Source: Pseudoluteimonas sp044226035
GTDB taxonomy: Bacteria; Pseudomonadota; Gammaproteobacteria; Xanthomonadales; Xanthomonadaceae
NCBI GenBank assembly: GCA_044226035.1
Contig: JBGAHT010000085.1
Coordinates: 1 to 5,411, forward strand
Direction: 5' to 3'
DNA length: 5,411 nt
This document shows, piece after piece, positions 4,626 to 5,411 of the stretch. The position numbers and the translations under genes were made by a program. Below the pieces are notes generated by a model. It saw only the letters and a list, made by a program, of their open reading frames with translations, was not told the DNA's origin and made no database searches. The stretch's first letter is position 1, and every line of letters begins with the position of its first letter.

Positions 4626-5411
4626 ATGAGCGATTCCTTCTACAGCTTCGATGTGATCGTGATCGGCGGCGGGCATGCCGGCACCGAAGCCGCGCTCGCG
4701 TCCGCGCGCGCCGGCGCGCGCACGCTGCTGCTCACGCACGCGATCGAAACCGTGGGCGCGATGAGCTGCAACCCGGCCATCGGCGGCATCGGCAAGGGCC
4801 ACCTGGTCAAGGAGATCGATGCGCTCGGCGGCGTGATGGCGAAAGCCGCGGATGCCGCCGGCATCCAGTGGCGCACGCTCAATGCGTCGAAGGGACCGGC
4901 GGTGCGCGCGACGCGTTGCCAGGCTGATCGCGCGCTGTATCGCGCCTTCATCCGTCGCACGGTCGAATCGCAGCCGAACCTCACCGTGTTCCAGGCCGCG
5001 GTCGACGACCTGGTCATCGAGCACGAATCCGTGCGCGGCGCGATCACCAACACCGGCCTGCGCTTCGCCGCGCCGGCCGTGGTGCTGACGGCGGGAACCT
5101 TCCTCGCCGGCAAGATCCACATCGGCGAAACCCAATACGCCGCCGGCCGCATGGGCGACCCGCCCTCGACCGCGCTCGCGCACAAGCTGCGCGAAGGCCG
5201 CTTCGTCGTCGACCGGCTCAAGACCGGCACGCCGCCGCGCATCGACGGCCGCACGCTGGATTATTCGAAGATGGACGAACAGCCCGGCGACGATCCGCGC
5301 CCGGTGTTCTCGTTCATGGGCAGCGCCGCCGACCATCCGGCGCAGGTGAGTTGCTGGATCACCCACACCAGCGAGCGCACGCACCAGCTCATCCGCGACG
5401 CGCTGCATCGT
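4626..5411 (+). CDS. mnmG: tRNA uridine-5-carboxymethylaminomethyl modification enzyme MnmG (GidA), N-terminal part
   Basis: MnmG works with the GTPase MnmE to place a carboxymethylaminomethyl (or aminomethyl) group on uridine 34 of certain tRNAs, using FAD, NADH and methylene-tetrahydrofolate. It is cytoplasmic. The first 262 codons are present and the frame is open to the right edge; E. coli MnmG has 629 residues. The Rossmann FAD-binding motif is DVIVIGGGHAGTEAA at 9-23. MSCNPAIGGIGKGHLVKEID at 46-65 is nearly invariant in the family and contains C48, the equivalent of the conserved E. coli Cys47. Further family blocks are LNASKGPAVRATRCQADR at 85-102, VVLTAGTFLAGKIHIG at 152-167, GRMGDPPS at 174-181, RLKTGTPPRID at 197-207 and PVFSFMG at 226-232. 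The start is set by alignment of the N-terminus with E. coli MnmG and by the TAGAAT box just upstream; there is no ribosome binding site. The start is confident despite this. Confidence 0.97.
   Translation, partial: MSDSFYSFDVIVIGGGHAGTEAALASARAGARTLLLTHAIETVGAMSCNPAIGGIGKGHLVKEIDALGGVMAKAADAAGIQWRTLNASKGPAVRATRCQADRALYRAFIRRTVESQPNLTVFQAAVDDLVIEHESVRGAITNTGLRFAAPAVVLTAGTFLAGKIHIGETQYAAGRMGDPPSTALAHKLREGRFVVDRLKTGTPPRIDGRTLDYSKMDEQPGDDPRPVFSFMGSAADHPAQVSCWITHTSERTHQLIRDALHR

Noticed and set aside
4257..5408. Long minus-strand frame antisense to mnmG.
   Set aside because: It is antisense to highly conserved MnmG coding sequence, has no ribosome binding site, and its composition is that of a shadow frame.
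1..5411. CRISPR array, tRNA, rRNA, insertion sequence or prophage genes.
   Set aside because: I saw no regularly spaced repeats, no tRNA cloverleaf, no transposase or integrase motifs and no phage proteins.

Overview
The window looks like chromosomal DNA from a high-GC gammaproteobacterium, most likely a member of the Xanthomonadaceae/Lysobacteraceae (Lysobacter, Luteimonas or Pseudoxanthomonas type). I base this on the strong G/C third-position bias, the close match of the right-hand gene to proteobacterial MnmG, a TAGAAT-type -10 box set directly against a start codon, and an intergenic GGGGTTCGCTTCGCTCACCCC repeat that I associate with this group. Genus-level placement is inference.

Layout. 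Positions 1-69 are non-coding: a repeat-like hairpin, then a perfect 18-bp palindrome flanked by direct CCAACGA copies. Next, on the minus strand, comes a 191-residue protein of unknown function (70-645) whose base composition is clearly lower in GC than the rest of the window. A minus-strand group follows, read from right to left: a serine racemase/threonine dehydratase-family PLP enzyme (2457-3488), a membrane glycosyltransferase of the ArnT/PMT type (924-2429) 27 bp behind it, and a 57-residue small protein (702-875) with a good ribosome binding site. The tight spacing suggests one transcription unit. An 84-bp intergenic stretch separates this unit from a divergent plus-strand gene (3573-4199). 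That gene encodes a small lipoprotein with a Tyr/Gly-rich segment, a His/Asp cluster and a Pro-rich tail.

The 426-bp gap 4200-4625 has no convincing protein gene but is full of structure. It ends at the start of mnmG (4626 to the right edge, first 262 codons), the FAD-dependent tRNA wobble-uridine modification enzyme. mnmG appears to be transcribed from a TAGAAT box so close to the ATG that its mRNA may be leaderless. On the opposite strand of the same gap there is a near-consensus sigma-54 (-24/-12) promoter followed about 75 bp later by a strong intrinsic terminator (14-bp stem, GGGG loop, seven T). No protein gene lies between them, so together they predict a small RNA of about 115 nt transcribed away from mnmG. 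A 14-bp inverted repeat about 90 bp upstream of its predicted start is placed where a sigma-54 activator would bind.

The genes do not form an obvious single pathway. The PLP enzyme belongs to amino-acid metabolism, the glycosyltransferase to the cell envelope, the lipoprotein to the envelope, and MnmG to translation. The candidate sigma-54-dependent small RNA is the most novel-looking element; the low-GC gene with its flanking palindromes is the second.
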